Source: Onchidella celtica
Lineage: Eukaryota; Mollusca; Gastropoda; Systellommatophora; Onchidiidae
DNA: 64,000 bases
Reading direction: 5' to 3'
NCBI GenBank assembly: GCA_963931925.1
Contig: OZ007573.1
Span: forward strand, 43,206,624-43,270,623
This document shows, one piece after another, positions 34,771-45,971 of this stretch (position 1 is its first letter; each line of letters starts with the position of its first letter). Both the position numbers and the translations under genes were made by a program. Under the pieces are notes generated by a model. The model saw only the letters and a program-made list of their open reading frames with translations. It ran no database searches and was not told the DNA's origin.

Positions 34771-35276
34771 CACGAGTTTTTACACCTACAATAATGGGGG
34801 AATTCCCCCAACCTATCTGTGGCAGCTCAGTTTTGCCTTGTCATTTTAACATAAAATTTTTATCAAATTAAATTACACTGTATCATTAAGCAACAGTAAT
34901 CTGAAAGGACAACATGTTGAACTTGTTTAAAATGGATGAAATCAGGCCTACTAGATCTAGGATCTTGATCAGTGCAGTTCAGAAGGAATTTACTGAATCT
35001 GCTTACATCCAGAAAACACTAACAAGTAGGATGTTCTTAATGATTCAACTTGAAAGAAATTCACAACTAACCCAGTTCCAAAACCTATAACCGAACTGCC
35101 TGGTCCTAACCGTTAATTCTGTCAGACACCTACCTTCACTCGGATATAATATATTGCTCTAGAGCCCTAGGCTAGATCTATCTGGCCTGCAATATCGTGC
35201 AATACATGTAGCTTATGGAGATCTAGATCTAGCTCTACTGCGACGAAAATAACAGGCTTAGTTTTATCACATTCAA

Positions 35277-35519
35277 TTAAGATGTAAAATGATGATTACT
35301 TGAGACGACGTGCTCGGCACAAACAAAGTGGTGGGGCTTCCGAGTTTTGGAGTCAATTCCCTTTCTGTTCACTGCCTTCAACCACAGACGACGTCGACGT
35401 TCCGTTAATTCTTTCACTTTCTTTCCCTCCTTAATACGGACGATAGGGAATCTGAACATCTTACAGCCACCCTTTCAACCCTTGTTGCTGCAACCAACAA
35501 CGATGATTTTCGCTATCAT
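35277..35519 (-). pseudogene. THAP-type zinc-finger domain of the TIR transposon (broken)
   Basis: The minus-strand frame starts MIAKIIVVGCSNKG, meets one TGA, and continues in the same frame CKMFRFPIVRIKEGK, RRRRLWLKAVNRKG and FVCAEHVVSS. The pattern Cys, FRFP, W-LKAV and C-x2-H is that of THAP DNA-binding fingers used by P-element- and Kolobok-type transposases. The first zinc-binding Cys appears to be replaced by Ile, and no AVPTIF-like end is seen. A GTAATC just after EHVVS could be a splice donor. No transposase catalytic domain follows. Confidence 0.65.
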
Positions 35520-35721
35520 TGTAACTGTTTTAATATCCAAGTGGAATTCGTCACGCCTCGCACTCACTTGAATCAACTCCACTGGCCAAACAACATGGCG
35601 GAAAACCAAAACGAAACCAATCTGTGACGTCATGCGCATTCTACCTATAGGAAACCTGAGATCGCTAGCTGAAGAATGTGGCCTGTGACTTTGAGAACCA
35701 ATGACTTACGGCTTATTGCAA

Positions 35722-35966
35722 CTTTGGTTCTTTTTTTGTTCTATCTCCATTTTCTGAAAAACTGGAGATCTTTTAGTATGTAGAAGAATATACGAAATGC
35801 GCATTCTGACACTTGTTTGAAATGCGTTGTGGCACTTATCAAGCTATTTCACACTTCCGATTTATCCTAATTCCTTATCATAATACCAAAGCCGCAAACG
35901 TTTAAAGTCGAATTTCTCAACTGTGCAAAAAATGGAGTTAGAACAGACATGAACTAAGGTCGTGTT
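35722..35966 (+). mobile_element. MITE family 1, full copy
   Basis: The left arm (GGTTCTTTTTTTGTTCTATC, TCCATTTTCTG) pairs with the right arm (ATGGAGTTAGAACAGAC, GAACTAAGGTCG). The interior includes GAGATCTTTTAGTATGTAGA, GTGGCACTTATCAAGCT and AAAGCCGCAAACG, shared with four other copies. It lies about 75 bp outside the TIR element. Confidence 0.75.
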
Positions 35967-36890
35967 ATCGGCCTCGCTACCACTGAAAACATACCTGGCA
36001 CGTCTTTGACAATCAGTTTCTCAAAACGGGGTATGTGATACGCGTGTTCTCGCTGATTCCCAGTGATGTCTGAATGATTCATCACTCACATCTTCATTTG
36101 GATAAAAACTGGACTCCTCTGAAGTCAAGATTTGCAGTAAAACTGGCATCAAGCTGCACCGTCGGTCATAAACACGTGCTGAAAAAAAAGAAAGAAAAAT
36201 ACTGGCGAAAGACTAACCGTCATCACTTTCAAAGGAAGACGATCGATGTAAAGGTATAATTTCCATTTTACCATATTATATACAGATTCTACCTATTCAA
36301 CATGTCTTTAGTATACAAAATTATGTGAGTGGATCTGACGAAATCAGCCTTAAGGTGAAAGACCATAAATTATTCCTAAGACACCCCCCGCCCCCATCCC
36401 CATTCTATGGACATTGAGATTTGCTTATAATTTGACAGATTAGCCATTTTTCCTGCACTCAGTTAAAATATTTGGCTTGAAATCGCCTTAAAAATATTAT
36501 ATTTTGATTTATTTAAGATGTATTAAAAATTTCACCATTACCTCGGTTTTGTCAGATCTGCCAACATAATGGTGTCTCAAATAAATGTACATACACTGAA
36601 TATTTATCAATTCAATGCCAATCAAGATATATTCGGATTACAGAGGACAGGTGTGTAATTGTGTATGACATGTATTCAACAAATTGATGGCCGTTCTGGG
36701 CCGGCCAGACACTGACGACTATGCAGTTCAATGGAGTTGCAAACAACATTAGTTGTTAATTTGTGTGTACAATTTGTTTCAGACACCCGGTAAATACATT
36801 CATGTATGTACATAATAAAGTGAAAATCCATAGGGTAACATTTTCCACAAATTACGGGCGGACACATAAGAGTTCATCGCCAACTCAGAA
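35967..36890. other. Gene-free stretch
   Basis: AT-rich and without protein-like frames. Nothing recognised. Confidence 0.45.
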
Positions 36891-36894
36891 TGAC

Positions 36895-37130
36895 ACGGTT
36901 CTAACTCCCTTAGGTCAACTTTTGAGAAATTGATGATTGAAGTTTCAACTGCTCATAGTTTTTAGAGCTGCACATTTAAATTTTTTTTTTTTTAGTAATA
37001 CTTACAAATTACACACCAAATACTTTGACACATCATGGAGAATGCATGTAGCAGAATTGTGTACTCAATTCAGCCAAAAAGTGGAGATATCTATAGAACC
37101 TTGTCATTCCAAAGGGACGTCTTGATGTCC
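36895..37130 (+). repeat. Dispersed repeat, copy without satellite
   Basis: Shares ordered words with 50005-50228: TCAACTTTTGAGAAATTGA, GATTGAAGTTTCA, TAATACTTACAAATTACACA, GAACCTTGTCATTC and a final GATG. In the other copy the 34-bp satellite starts exactly after this GATG; here unrelated sequence follows. Confidence 0.65.
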
Positions 37131-37706
37131 AGTTGGTATCAAGTTCCCGAAAAACCTGTTCCCATCAAAGCGTGTTGTTTTGTTTTTTTTCTACGCGTCT
37201 TTGACCAGCATTTTTTTTTTCCAAAAGTTTTATATCTAAAAAATAGGCTTACATGAGTTTGCGCTTAAGTTTGAAGAAAGCCCGTGGACACGATAACGGT
37301 CATATTGCGCTAGGAGGAAGCAAGACGATAGAAAGAATCTAGCACAATGACAGGCCAGGAGAAGACCCTACCAGGAGCGGTCACCACCCATGAGCTGCTT
37401 AGATTGGAACACTTATAATAAAAATAGTGGGTTTTTTTTGGATTTTTTTCCAGAAAACGCAGATATTCATTGAGTGAAAAAGACGCGCAGAATGTGCTCG
37501 AAGACACGCTTCATGAGAACAGGCTTTAAGCTTACTTTGAGCTTACTTAACCTGAATTGCGAAGCCTGAAAAGCTTTCCATCTCCTTTATAACTGATAAT
37601 TTGTAATGTAAACAAGTAGATAATTTACTGAAATATTTTGGAAGAAACATTTATTACCTGCCAGTACATAGAGAGAAAAATAAAAGGAAGGGATCATGAA
37701 CAGGGA

Positions 37707-37707
<1 letters not shown>

Positions 37708-37740
<33 letters not shown>
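37708..37740 (+). repeat. (GA)n microsatellite
   Basis: A run of about 15 GA units inside a purine-rich stretch. Confidence 0.9.
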
Positions 37741-37743
<3 letters not shown>

Positions 37744-37789
37744 ACTGAGGCAGACAAAACAAACCCCAAAAACTAGGTTCCTGAATAAA

Positions 37790-38220
37790 AAAAATATAAA
37801 AAAAACTTTTAGGACTAGAAATACGTGATGACGGAAAAAATGGCAAAGCGTAAAAAAAAAGGTACAAAAGTTAAGTTAAAAAAGAAGTTTAGAGACGAAA
37901 AATGTTGGACACTAAAAAGTTTAAACAAAAAAGTGAAGTGTTTTAAACAAAATTTAAGCGCTTAAAGAAACAAAGTTAAGCCTTAAACAATAAAGGCATA
38001 TGTTTAAACAAAAAGGCAAGCGTGAAAAAGGCATTACATTAAAAAAGGCAAGCGTAAAATCAAAACAAAAAGCTACGACTTTAGGAAGGGGATAAGTCTC
38101 CTAGATGGATGGTTTTATCTTATATTTAAAAAAAACTAATATTAAGTGACTTTTTTCCTTTTTCACTTGACTTTTTGCGCTTGCTTTTTTCCCCCCGCCG
38201 TCTAAAATTGACACTTACTT
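37790..38220. repeat. Low-complexity A-rich block with internal inverted words
   Basis: Repeated AAAGGCAAGCGTAAAA-like words (37850-38070) are answered by TTTTTGCGCTTGCTTTTTT near 38172-38192. The block could form an imperfect hairpin. No gene. Confidence 0.5.
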
Positions 38221-38271
38221 GAGAGAAACTATGAAAACTGCAGTTGTGGAAGCATAACAGGTAACGCTATG

Positions 38272-39243
38272 CCGTGGACCAAAATTAGAGAAGAGTTTCA
38301 TACGTCCTGACCACACTATGATCCCAAATCCTATCCATAACCCTGTCCTTATCCCTAATCCTATTGTTATCCTTGACTCTAAGCCCATCCCTAACCCTGC
38401 CCTTGTCCCTAATCCTAAACCTGCCAGTAACCCCTATCCATACGCCTAATACTAACACTACCCGTAATACAAACTATGCATAATCCTATCCTCAAAAGCT
38501 TTGTCCTTCCTCCACCCTAATCCTACACCTAATCTCACCTCTAACCCTGTTCGTATCCCTAATCCTCAACCCTGAACTTATCACGAACTCTAAACCTATC
38601 CCTAACCATGTACTTATCCCTAATCCTAAACCTATCCCTAACCATGTACTTATCCCTAATCCTAAACCTATCCCTAACCCTATCTTTGTTAGTAATCCTA
38701 AATCTATCCATTACTCCCCATCCTCATACTAAGCATTACCCTTAACCCCTGTCCTATGCCTAATGCTAAAACTACCCGTAATCCATGCTCACTTTAATCC
38801 TAAACCGATCCTCAAATTCGTTATTCCTTATCCCTAATTCTAAACCTAATATCCTTAATCCTGTCCGCATCTCTGATATTAACCCCAATCCTTTACTCAC
38901 CCCAATCTCTGTCTTTATTCCCAATCCTAAATCTGAACTTATCCCAAATCCTAGACCTACCCCTGACTCTGTCTTATCAATAATCCTAAAGCTATCCCCT
39001 AATTTCTTGCCTCTCATCCTAAACATATCCTTAACCCCTGTCCTTATGCCTTACGCTAAATCCATCCCCAGCCCATACTATTCTTAATCCTTAACGTATC
39101 CTTAACTCTGTTCCTTGCCACTAGTCTTAAAACCTAATCTATTCCTAACTCTGCCCCTTGGCATTACAGCCAGAAAACAAATAGAAAATTATTAAAAGTC
39201 TATAAAAAAAATAAAAAAACTGTCCGGAGTTTAAAGTGGTCAG
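38272..39243 (-). repeat. Large copy of the element with telomere-like internal repeats (inverted)
   Basis: About 870 bp of degenerate CCCTAA-like units (TAATCCTAAACCTATCCC, CCTAACCCTGTCC) are flanked by inverted versions of the same ends seen at 3343-3530: GAGTTTCATACGTCCTGACC on the left, and CAGAAAACAAATAGAAAAT then TTTAAAGTGGTCAGG on the right. Unit sequence and length vary, unlike a true telomere. Frames through it are repeat artefacts. Confidence 0.75.
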
Positions 39244-40880
39244 GACTCACGGAATTCTTTCCAAAAAATTAAAAAGACAATATTTCGAATTCCTCTCTCC
39301 TCACCGCCCCTACCCCCTCCCAACCCAGGAAAAAAATGGACAACCTTGCTGCCGACCCACCATGATGAGTTGCTGAACTTGTACATACTCACAGACCCTC
39401 CCCCTCCCACTGACGACCTGAAACAATGGCAACAGATCAAGGCTGACAACCAAGACCACACACACACAGGCAATTGAGATCAGACGCACAGAGACCAGAA
39501 AACCAACGGGTGCTGGATATCACAATGGGATATGTGCAACACAATGTACATTACACGAGATTCAGTGAGATGTCTCGAGTTTTTCAGAACTGGAGCTGAG
39601 ACTTTGACAAGCCTTGTTCGTTTCGGAAGTTAAAGATTTGTCGCATCCTGAAATGTGTTTGCCCACCGACCCCCCCCCCTCCCCCCCACCCCCAGCGAAA
39701 AACCCAGCACCTATAGAACAGTGGCTTTAAAGAGTCCCAGCCTCCCCCCTCCCCCCCCTTGCTATCCCAAGTTTCCTTACCCCCCATCTCCCATTTAAAA
39801 TTTTTAACTGATAATTTGTCATTAGACTTTTACACTGGTAATTATTGAAACAATTATGTAACTAAATTCCTTTATTAATTGGAATCCAAAAAAAATAATC
39901 CCCATTTCACTGGATCATAAAACTATCTTCACACAGTGAGTACACTCTTTACCAGTTTGGACTTTCTGTTCTGACTGAAACAGAACCGTCTTAACGCATG
40001 GGCACACTAGGCAGTTGTCCAGCTCCAGGGGCTCCAAGGGTTTAGGGGGCTCCATGCATGCAAGTTTACACTGGATTTTGAAACGGGGAAGAAAATCCCG
40101 TTGTTTACCCAAATAATGTTAATACTGCCCAGGACTGAAATTCCTTCCAAATTCCTTCCCTTTGGTTTGAATTCCCTTCCTTGGGAGCCAATGCCCTTAC
40201 TCTGAGAATCATCGCTATGGAAATTGTTGCACGGAGCAATGGCGTGCAGTAAGGGCGGACAGGGGGGAGGGGGGGGAGGGCATAGGCCCCGTGCATCCAT
40301 TTCTGGGAGTATCCAATCAACGAGTCTCTAGGTCCTATACTTGGGTCTTGGGGCATACAAATCAAGGAGCTGCCCACCCCGGGCGTGATGGGGCATCACC
40401 AGACCTCTGCATGCCACTGACACGGAGCCAACATCAGATCATACGGCTTGTTAACACTTTGCCGTTCGCGCATTTTTTACCTTTCTGAAACCCAACGAGG
40501 GTTGTCTCAAAGATTGCATGCTAGTGTTAACTTGTTTACATAGAATACAGACAAGGTCAATGGAAATATTCACAGCCAAAGTCTACATGTTTAGACAACT
40601 TATTGAAAGAACACTTAACGTTTAAGAAACGCCCGAAAACACGCCTTTCACAATTGAGGGAATGCGACCATATCTGATTTTGACCGTTGTCCCATATGCC
40701 TAGCATCTTCTTTTATAGGCGAATTGAATATGATTTGAAGAAAGTATTACTCTTTCAAAGGCTTAGGCCTTATCTTTTGTCGGGACGCGGGATATGGCAT
40801 TACGATTTATTTATATCAATTTGCTTTAGAGACATGAAGCCCTTTGTTTTGTTCAAAGCCTAGACCACTAAGGGGAGATC
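39244..40880. other. Gene-free stretch
   Basis: Contains poly-C/poly-G runs (39670-39760, 40262-40280) and no protein-like frame. The minus strand of 40140-40190 has GGAATTTGGAAGGAATTTC-like words that also occur near 30700. Nothing else recognised. Confidence 0.4.
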
Positions 40881-40889
40881 CCACCAATA

Positions 40890-41600
40890 CGAAGCCTCGA
40901 CCTGTGTGCATTTTGACTTTAACTGTCTATCCGTGAGTGGGAACAACATGGTACATTTGGCTGTTACACGGTTTAGTTGTGGCTTTTTTACACCCTCATT
41001 CCGACTGCCAGACGAGAGCCAGCCAGAGAAAATGTGGACTTTTGTGCATTTTAGATTTGCCGACACACTGCGAGTGGGAAAATTATCTGCACAACTTTCC
41101 TCTCACCATGCCTACTAAAGGAAAGCCCAGAAATACAGAGTGTGGACCTTTGTGCGTTTTGACTCAGCTGATTGAGTGGGAAAAAGCATGTTACATGTAG
41201 CTGGTACGCCGTTTAGTCGTTTATAAGTGCAGTTTCCTTCGGTCCGACTACTGAGCAGGGCCCAGCAGTACGGAGTATGAAAATTTTATGTACATTTTGG
41301 ACGTCCCTGTCTGTGAGTGCGAAAATCATGTTACATTTAGCTGGTACATTGTTCGGTCACGGTTTATAAACGCACAGCGTTCTTCTTAAACCGAGTAAGG
41401 GAGCAGAGCCAGAGGTATAGTTTAGACCTCTGTGCGTTTTATTTTAGCTGGCTGTCTCTGTGAGTGAGAAAATCGCATCACATGTAGCTGGTACATTGTT
41501 TAGCCCTGTTTTATAAGTGCACAGCATTCTCTCCCACCCCGACGAACGAGCACAGCCCAGACGTACAGAGCAAGGCTGCTGTGCATTCTTTCTGCTGACA
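40890..41600 (+). repeat. Degenerate ~137-bp tandem repeat, about five copies
   Basis: Recurring ordered words are GTGCRTTTTGACT, GTGAGTGGGAAAATCATGTT, ACATGTAGCTGGTACATTGT, TTATAAGTGCACAGC and GAGCAGAGCCCAGA. They start near 40909, 41042, 41150, 41290 and 41425, with a partial unit near 41575. Units vary in length and have diverged considerably. Not coding. Confidence 0.75.
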
Positions 41601-41660
41601 GGACCAGGGTCTTAAGAAGATTTTGGCCATGGTCGTTCTTTGTTTCTCTAAGGCCTCACT

Positions 41661-41705
41661 GTAAGGACTTTGGCCTTAAGGACTTTGGTCCTAAGGACTT
41701 TGATG
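41661..41705 (+). repeat. 15-bp tandem repeat (AAGGACTTTGGCCTT)
   Basis: Three adjoining copies of AAGGACTTTGG(C/T)CTT-type units. Confidence 0.7.
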
Positions 41706-41845
41706 ACGAAGGATACACAGTTTGACATATTGATTTTGTTCATTTTCCCAAATTGCCTGCCCAACTTTTCTCAAACTTCGGCGACCAATTGGTAATTCAG
41801 CCGCGCAAAGTAGGGATGGTTTATTATATTGTGCAGGTAAACAGC

Positions 41846-41917
41846 CAGCACAGCACAGCACAGCACAGCACAGCACAGCACAGCACAGCACAGCACAGCA
41901 CAGCACAGCACAGCACT
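41846..41917 (+). repeat. (CAGCA)n pentanucleotide array
   Basis: About 14 perfect CAGCA units, reading CACAG in another frame. The plus-strand frame gives AQHST repeats and the minus-strand frame a CAVLC repeat. Neither looks like a gene. Confidence 0.95.
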
Positions 41918-41999
41918 GCACCGTGGTCCACAACATCAGAACGGACATGTTCGCACTCACAGCGTACACGTTTGTACAGCTTAACTATTAGAACACTCA

Positions 42000-44265
42000 A
42001 GCCATCATGAAACACTTTTCGGAAACGCCTGAAAACACATGTTTAGAATTGATAGAATGTGACCACGGCTTAATCTATAATGCACAAAAGTTGCACAGGC
42101 ATTCTTATAAAATACGTTACAATCTTATTTTGCCATAAAGAAAACCCTTAAGAACAATAAAAAATCATCCCTATCGCAGTTTTTCCATGTGGAACACTTT
42201 CTAGTTTATGAATAATTTTAGTAGTGAACAGCAGTACGTCACGACCTAATGGCACAACGTAACAGCCAGTTGCTGCCAGAAAAATGTACACCCAAGAAAT
42301 AATGGCAGAAACCGACTCGTGTCTGGCCAGGCTTCGCATGATAAGGTCTTCCTGGTTTTACTAAGAAAATATAGGAAGTATTAAGGTGTGCACTTTGTGT
42401 CTGCCAGTAGCTAACTGTACCGCTCCAGGATTAGAATTCTACCTACCCCTCCCAATTCTAGTTCTTGTGGCCTCAAAAGTTGACACCAATCATACACTCT
42501 TCGAGAAAATTTTTATTTCGGACAAAAAGAAAAAAACTTTCAAAATCCAGTGTAAGATGAATTATTCCTAAAACTTCCGTTTCTCTATCGTCTACGACAG
42601 TGAACGAGTTATCGGAGAACGCCTCGCGAATCCATATGAATAATAAAAATGTCCTTGGATTTTAACGCCCCAAATAAGCCAACGTCTGGGGGTGGTTCCG
42701 TGCCAATCTCCACTCAAACTCTGAATATATTAAATTTAACATAAATTTAACATTATGCTCAGTCCCACCCCTTTTCAGGCATTTCCAATTATGAAACAGT
42801 TATACTCAGCTACAAAACTTTTCAGATCCATACAAAACAATTTTTGAGAATTTTTAACCAATGTGGTAAAATTTAAACGAAAATATTTAATTCTGTTGGC
42901 GAAATTCAGAAGCTCTCAATACCATAAAAAAAAAATGGCTTAATAGACCGTGATAGGCGCAAAATGGCCTTTATTGTGCCGACGCACCTTAAAACCCAAA
43001 CTCAAACTCAAATAATTATGTTCATTAATGTTTAATTTAAATAGACCGCCCCCCCCCCTCCCCCAACCCTGTGCCATTTCGGATCTCTCATGTCCTAACG
43101 GTGAGACTTCTTGTAAAGGAACCACGCATGGGGGGTGTCTAAAGGGGATTATTGAATTTACTGGTAAAATATTTGCAATACAATGCCAAATTCCTACTAT
43201 TCTACTTTACAGTTTGATAATTTTTTTTAATTAAAAAGAAATACATTTTTTTAAGAACTAAACTGACACTACTTAGATTACATTTTCAACAAAGCATTGC
43301 AAGTACCCTAGTTAATAATTCACCTTCTCACATCAAGAGGTAGTCAAACTCCGCCCCACACTTGACAATGTACTCCTGCGCTTAACCTAGCTCCGCCCAC
43401 ACACACACACACAGAAGGATGCAAAAAGCGAGTGTCCAATGTAATGAGGAAACACATTTGCACGATCGTATTTCCTAAGAATTAAAGGGAACCCCGACCT
43501 AGGAGAATACTGATGGCTGTTATCAAACTGATGCACTGTAAAACCCAAGGTCAAATTGTTTTTTGTCTTTCCTTTTTCCTTGCTTTTTTAAAAATGTTTT
43601 TACACGTCGTATGTGCCCCAAGTTTAGTTGTTTATTTTTTTGCGCAAAACGCTTGGGGTGCGTGCGTACTTGTAACAACGACCTGTTTTTTTTGTTTTGT
43701 AGCCTGTGCTTTTTTGTATCCTGTGGGTATTATTTCTTTCGCGAGGCTTTGCTACATACGTTTTTCTTTTTTGCCATTTTTTTCTAAACTCAGTTTTCGA
43801 AAACATTTCAGAAGTCGGAGGGCACGAATTTCTAAACGAACCAAACCTTAGCGATGGACAAACACATTCAAGGATTTGACAAATCTTGATTCCGAGCCGA
43901 AAAAGTCTCGACAAAGCCCCAAGTCCAGTTCTGAAAGAACCTGAGACACCTCACTGAAGCTCATGCAATGTACATCATGTTACACACACCCCATCATGAT
44001 ACCCGACACTCTTTGGCTCTCTGTCCCCTGCCTGCCCCACCCCAATTCCCCGTGGGTGTGACCTTGATTTCCAGACTTAACCTGCCCGATTGGTTCAGGT
44101 GGTCAAGAGGGTGTTGAGAAGTCTATCAGCGTGCACAAGTTGAACAACACATCATGAGTAGGGAGGAAGCAGGGGTATCCATGTGTTTTTCTGAGAGGAG
44201 TGTAGGGGGAGAAGAATTCGAAAGACAGGTTTATTTTGGTTGCGGCTGTTCTCTAAACTAAAGCC
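42000..44265. other. Gene-free stretch with one dispersed repeat
   Basis: No convincing frame. About 42945-43015 (GATAGGCGCAAAATGGCC, GTGCCGACGCACC, AAAACCCAAACTCAAACTC) matches 29145-29235. A short (CA)n lies at 43398. The T-rich frame near 43513-43851 is low-complexity. Confidence 0.45.
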
Positions 44266-44404
44266 TGTGGGGGAGGGCGGCGATGGGGGAGGGCGGCGAT
44301 GGGGGAGGGGGGGTGGGTGGGACATAGGTGGTGTATGGGATTGGGGTGGAGGTATGGGATTGGGGTGGAGGTAGGGTGTGGGTGAGTGAATTGGGTTGCG
44401 GGGT

Positions 44405-45232
44405 GGGAGGAGGGGTGGATTAGGGTATGCGAGTGAGGGTGTGGTGGATTAGGGTATGCGAGTGAGGGTGTGGTGGATTAGGGTGTGCGAGTGAGGGTGT
44501 GGTGGATTAGGGTATGCGAGTGAGGGTGTGGTGGATTAGGGTATGCGAGTGAGGGTGTGGTGGATTAGGGTATGCGAGTGAGGGTGTGGTGGATTAGGGT
44601 ATGCGAGTGAGGGTGTGGTGGATTAGGGTATGCGAGTGAGGGTGTGGTGGATTAGGGTATGCGAGTGAGGGTGTGGTGGATTAGGGTATGCGAGTGAGGG
44701 TGTGGTGGATTAGGGTATGCGAGTGAGGGTGTGGTGGATTAGGGTATGCGAGTGAGGGTGTGGTGGATTAGGGTATGCGAGTGAGGGTGTGGTGGATTAG
44801 GGTATGCGAGTGAGGGTGTGGTGGATTAGGGTATGCGAGTGAGGGTGTGGTGGATTAGGGTATGCGAGTGAGGGTGTGGTGGATTAGGGTATGCGAGTGA
44901 GGGTGTGGTGGATTAGGGTATGCGAGTGAGGGTGTGGTGGATTAGGGTATGCGAGTGAGGGTGTGGTGGATTAGGGTATGCGAGTGAGGGTGTGGTGGAT
45001 TAGGGTATGCGAGTGAGGGTGTGGTGGATTAGGGTATGCGAGTGAGGGTGTGGTGGATTAGGGTATGCGAGTGAGGGTGTGGTGGATTAGGGTATGCGAG
45101 TGAGGGTGTGGTGGATTAGGGTATGCGAGTGAGGGTGTGGTGGATTAGGGTATGCGAGTGAGGGTGTGGTGGATTAGGGTATGCGAGTGAGGGTGTGGTG
45201 GATTAGGGTATGCGAGTGAGGGTGTGGTGGAT
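44405..45232 (+). repeat. 29-bp minisatellite containing TTAGGG
   Basis: About 28 nearly identical 29-bp units, each containing GGATTAGGGTATGCGAGTGA followed by GGGTGTGGT. One unit has GGGTGTGCG in place of GGGTATGCG. It is preceded by GGGGGAGGGCGGCGAT repeats (44270-44310) and followed by a degenerate G-rich tail to about 45530. Confidence 0.97.
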
Positions 45233-45530
45233 ATGGGTATAAAGCTGGGGTGGAGTAGATTGGGGTATGAGGGTGGGGGTGGATTGGATTGGATTGGGGT
45301 ATAAGGGTGGGGGTGGGATGGATTGGGGTATCGGAGTGGGAGGTGGGGTGGATCGGGGTATGGAGGTGAGAGGTGGGTGGATTGGGGCAAGAGGTGGGTG
45401 GGTGGGGTGTGTGGGCGGGAGGTGGGGAGCGGATTGGAGTATTGGGGTGGGGGGTGGAGGTGGGGGTGGATATGAGTGTGGAGGTGGGGTGAGCTGGGGT
45501 AGTGGTGAGGGTGGGGGGGGGCGGGAGTTT
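45233..45530 (+). repeat. Degenerate G-rich repeat tail
   Basis: Irregular units of GGGGTGGATTGGGGTAT type continue from the 29-bp array with loss of register. Apparent Pro-rich and Gly-rich frames are repeat artefacts. Confidence 0.8.
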
Positions 45531-45577
45531 TTCACTTGTTTAAACTTCCTCTGCTGCAGTTTTTGATTGTCCTATCT

Positions 45578-45786
45578 ACCCAGCCAGCAAAACAGAAAAT
45601 CCAACGCAAAGGATTGACTTCGGTATTTGCAAATAGTAATGACATCGTTCCTACCTCGATCCACTGGTGAATGACATCGCGACGACATCGGTCTGATGCC
45701 GCTAACCCGCCCCTATGATCATCCAGGTAATCCTTTTGAAATCCTATACAAATCTACGTTGGACTGACGTAGGGGTGCTGGCTGGG
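45578..45786. mobile_element. MITE family 2, copy 1
   Basis: The end CCCAGCCAGCA is inverted as TGCTGGCTGGG. The interior has AATGACATCGTTCCTACC, GATCCACTGG and AAATCCTATACAAATCTACG, shared in order with 46690-46943 and 62723-62935. Confidence 0.75.
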
Positions 45787-45971
45787 TGTTGCCGTGTAAC
45801 GGAAAATGCGTAATATTCCAATTTAGGTAAAATTCACATTTTAACACCATTTTTTGAAAGAAACGTGTTCCAGCTTTCTAACTGGGTTTCTAATTTTGTA
45901 TGACTAACAGGTTCTTTTGGTCATCACGGAATGGAAATTGAACTAAGACTAAATCATGGAAAACAGTTACG

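Larger units (their letters stand above)
31260..35647. mobile_element. TIR DNA transposon remnant with two convergent genes, split by a LINE
   Basis: The first 16 bases, TAGGTAGAATGCGCAT (31260-31275), are exactly inverted at 35632-35647. A second block, GCCATGTTGTTTGGC (31298-31312), is exactly inverted at 35585-35599. The outer TA may be a TA target duplication. Each end carries a gene start pointing inward: a plus-strand protein beginning at 31330 and a minus-strand THAP-type finger beginning at 35519. A full-length RTE LINE (31525-34770) sits inside. Without it the element is about 1.1 kb, so the interior of a larger autonomous element has probably been lost. Superfamily not identified. 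Confidence 0.8.

Noticed and set aside
38772-39087. Frames of 84-100 codons on both strands
   Set aside because: Same telomere-like repeat in reverse orientation; no independent evidence of coding.
41691-42015. AQHST and CAVLC repeat proteins
   Set aside because: Produced by the (CAGCA)n array.
43513-43914. Membrane-protein-like frames (Phe/Leu/Cys-rich)
   Set aside because: T-rich low-complexity DNA gives hydrophobic translations in several frames; no conserved motif.
45145-45566. Pro-rich and Gly-rich frames
   Set aside because: Repeat artefacts of the 29-bp minisatellite and its degenerate tail.
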